64,000 nt of DNA from Trematomus loennbergii (Eukaryota > Chordata > Actinopteri > Perciformes > Nototheniidae), in assembly GCA_012861695.1 (NCBI GenBank), contig JAAOOA010000270.1, positions 548,501 to 612,500 of the forward strand. The letters run 5' to 3'. Shown here one piece after another: positions 61,971 to 64,000 of the stretch. The notes beneath the pieces were generated by a model. The model was not told the DNA's origin and did no database searches. It saw nothing but the letters and a program-made list of their open reading frames with translations. Position 1 is the first letter of the stretch. Every line of letters begins with the position of its first letter. Made by a program: the position numbers and the translations under genes.

Positions 61971-62205
61971 ACAGTGGCGAAGTCCATAGGGACTTGGCTT
62001 GGCAACTGGAAGGTCACCAGTTCAAGTCCCGGCAAGACCAAGTGCTACCGAGGTGTCCTGAGCAAGGCACCGTTCCCTACACTGCTCCCCGGGCGCCGTC
62101 CACGGCAGCACACTGCTCCTAACACTAGAATGGGTCAAATGCAGAGGAACAATTTTGTTACATAGTACCTGTACTGTGAAATGACAATAAGAGCAATTAA
62201 TTTAA
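61971..62205 (+). mobile_element. Related tRNA-derived SINE, adjacent copy
   Basis: Shares with the preceding element the head (GGCGAAGTCCATAGGGACTT), B box (CAGTTCAAGTCCC), GAGCAAGGCACCG, CACTGCTCCTAACACTAGAA and TGGGTCAAATGCAGAGGAAC motifs. It ends in ACCTGTACTGTGAAATGACAA. About 40% of the body of the upstream copy is missing. The two lie head-to-tail about 20 bp apart. Confidence 0.82.
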
Positions 62206-62904
62206 TTAATAACTGTTCGGATGTGTAATTAAGTAGATCATTTGTTTATACATAACTTAAAATCAGTAATATTTTTGTATATCAATTTGACACTGCTTAA
62301 TTTGTTTTGGATAATAATTCTCAAGTTACATTTTTGTATTATTTTTGTACACATTCAAAATAAATCAAATCAAATCACTTGTACACAGTTTATTTCCAGG
62401 AGTATTTAGATATTTTTTTAACAACAGAAACAATATCTTAAACAAATAAAAATAGCTCCTTACAGCCTTGCATTGGGATTGGGTTTGGTTATAATTGGAA
62501 TATTTGACTTTATTGGAATATAATAGTAAATTATTACAGAAGTGGTTAAAGCTTATTTTAACAGCTTGTTGCACGATTGGCGGGTTATTTCAGCTTGTTT
62601 ATAAACGGACTGTAGGCTAAATATTTATTAATACAATCTTGATAGAAAAAAGTCTTATACTAGCATACAGATAAGCACAATGTGCAATATTTTCCACAAA
62701 AACATTGGATAACCCTTATGTTGTCTTCCTAATCTATGTTACCACCTTTCAAAGCAACTGAAATCCTACTTATTAGCACAAGTGTTATTCTTATTTTTGA
62801 AACGTATGGTAAATGGACCTCATTTCCACAAAATCCAACCTCATTTCTGAGTTAAAAAAGGAAAAAAAATGTTGAACGATTTTTTCACAATTGACCCCTA
62901 AAAG

Positions 62905-63815
62905 ACCACAGATGCTATAATGTGGAACCAAACCCAAAACCTAATGAAAGGGATCATACTTATACAACATGGTATACAAGCAAACCAGGAAATCCAGCAG
63001 TAAGGCAAAAATCAGAGAAGGGGCAGGCAGAACAGGGCTCAGAACCAGGTGATCCGTCAGACAGGCAAACTAATCCAAACAGGGGGCAGGCAGGAAACTC
63101 AAGGTCCGAATACAGACAGGCAGGGGTCAAAACCGGGCAGGACAGGAATCTAGGCTAGAGAATAATCAAACACTGTAGAGCTTGGCAGAATAGACAAGAC
63201 AATCTGGCAAAGGACAAGTGAGAGTGAGGTGGTATAAATACTGTGGAGTAATGAGGGAATGAGTGACAGGTAAGGGGAAGGGCTGGGGAGACCAGGTGAG
63301 GGAAGTGAGCTGATTGCAAGAGCCTGGAGGAAGGCGGGATCTGAAATGAGAGTTTAAGATGTGCCAAACCAAAAAAACAACAATATATGTGTCTAACTTG
63401 TGACACTAACATAAAATAAAACTTTATCCCGACATACAAACATTTGGGAACAAATTGGACCAAGGACCTTCATCTTAGGTTACAGGTGGCCTTATTTGTA
63501 CTCTATAAAATACTATAATGCATGTGTTACTAGCACTAAATAACAGCTTACATTTGAATAAAACCCAAACCTGATGAAAGTGATCATACTTATACAACAT
63601 AGTATACAAGCAAACATGTTATTTCTCTGGCAGTAACATAAAATAAACCTTTATCCCGACATCAATACATTTGGGAACGGTTTCAATTTGACCCTTGGAC
63701 AACAAGAAGGTCAGGAGTCCAATATTCATCTTAGGTTATAATTGGCCTTATTTGTACTCTATAAAATACTATAATGCATATGTTACTAGCACTCAATAAC
63801 AGCTTAGAGGCTGAG
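62905..63815. repeat. Tandem duplication, first copy enlarged by a roughly 415-bp insertion
   Basis: Copy 1 (about 62925-63540) and copy 2 (about 63560-63815) share GATCATACTTATACAACAT, GTATACAAGCAAAC, AACATAAAATAAA.CTTTATC, CCCGACAT and TTACTAGCACT blocks. In copy 1 the segment from about 62985 to 63400, rich in GGCAGGCAGGA and CAGGC motifs, is extra. Its GCAGGCAG-rich text resembles non-coding parts of fish transposons or LTRs but was not assigned. Confidence 0.75.
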
Positions 63816-64000
63816 CTTAATGTCTAATGAGAAGATGTTGGCCACTTCATGAAAACACGCGTCTCTATTTCCCAGAAATCAGTGTATCTGTATCTGATTT
63901 GAAATTACAGCCACGCTCTGATACAAAAGGCTTTAGTGTTGTCTGAATAACATGAGAGTATGAAAAAGAGCCAGCTATAATGTGACAGCTTTAATATATG

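Overview
The window is animal, almost certainly teleost-fish, nuclear DNA. Very long (TG)n/(CA)n arrays, tRNA-derived SINEs, a fish-type LINE, a BEL/Pao retrotransposon piece and many small inverted-repeat DNA transposons fill the sequence around a single recognisable protein gene. No bacterial-style operons, CRISPR arrays, rRNA or functional tRNA genes were seen. Most long open frames in the window are translations of simple repeats.

The gene is a Pax3-type transcription factor, read right to left (minus strand) from about 56.9 kb to 19.0 kb. All nine coding exons can be placed with splice sites: exon 1 (56848-56932), exons 2-3 (paired domain, 55.1-55.7 kb), exon 4 (octapeptide, 54.3 kb), a 22-kb intron 4, exon 5 and exon 6 (homeodomain, 32.1-32.3 kb and 30.0-30.1 kb), exon 7 (28.9-29.1 kb), exon 8 (23.65-23.92 kb) and a tiny exon 9 (19010-19044) coding the alternative vertebrate Pax3 C-terminus. 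A CCAAT-rich presumed promoter lies at 57.2-57.4 kb, and a 3' UTR probably runs to about 16.5 kb. Exons 2 to 7 carry about ten single-base length errors, nearly all in short homopolymers, while splice sites and amino-acid conservation are intact. This looks like uncorrected long-read assembly error rather than a dead gene. Separately, the usual start ATG is CTG here.

Layout: 0-0.7 kb BEL/Pao pol fragment; 0.9-3.6 kb piggyBac-like MITEs, local duplications and a SINE; 3.9-5.8 kb decayed LINE; 6.2-7.1 kb satellite with higher-order periodicity; 7-16 kb repeats and sequence without genes; 16.5-57.4 kb the pax3 locus; 57.4-64 kb upstream flank with SINEs, MITEs and a local duplication.

Beyond the gene, the main interest is the transposon record. 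Several elements have exact target-site duplications, and four insertions can be checked against an unoccupied paralogous copy elsewhere in the window (20.9/49.9 kb, 39.8/41.37 kb, 41.4/40.6 kb, 45.0/44.6 kb). The intronic and flanking DNA also shows many degenerate tandem duplications with periods of roughly 140-450 bp. I found no convincing new molecular system. The best leads are the pax3 start-codon change, a possible retroposon-derived read-through tail on exon 8, and the nested insertions.
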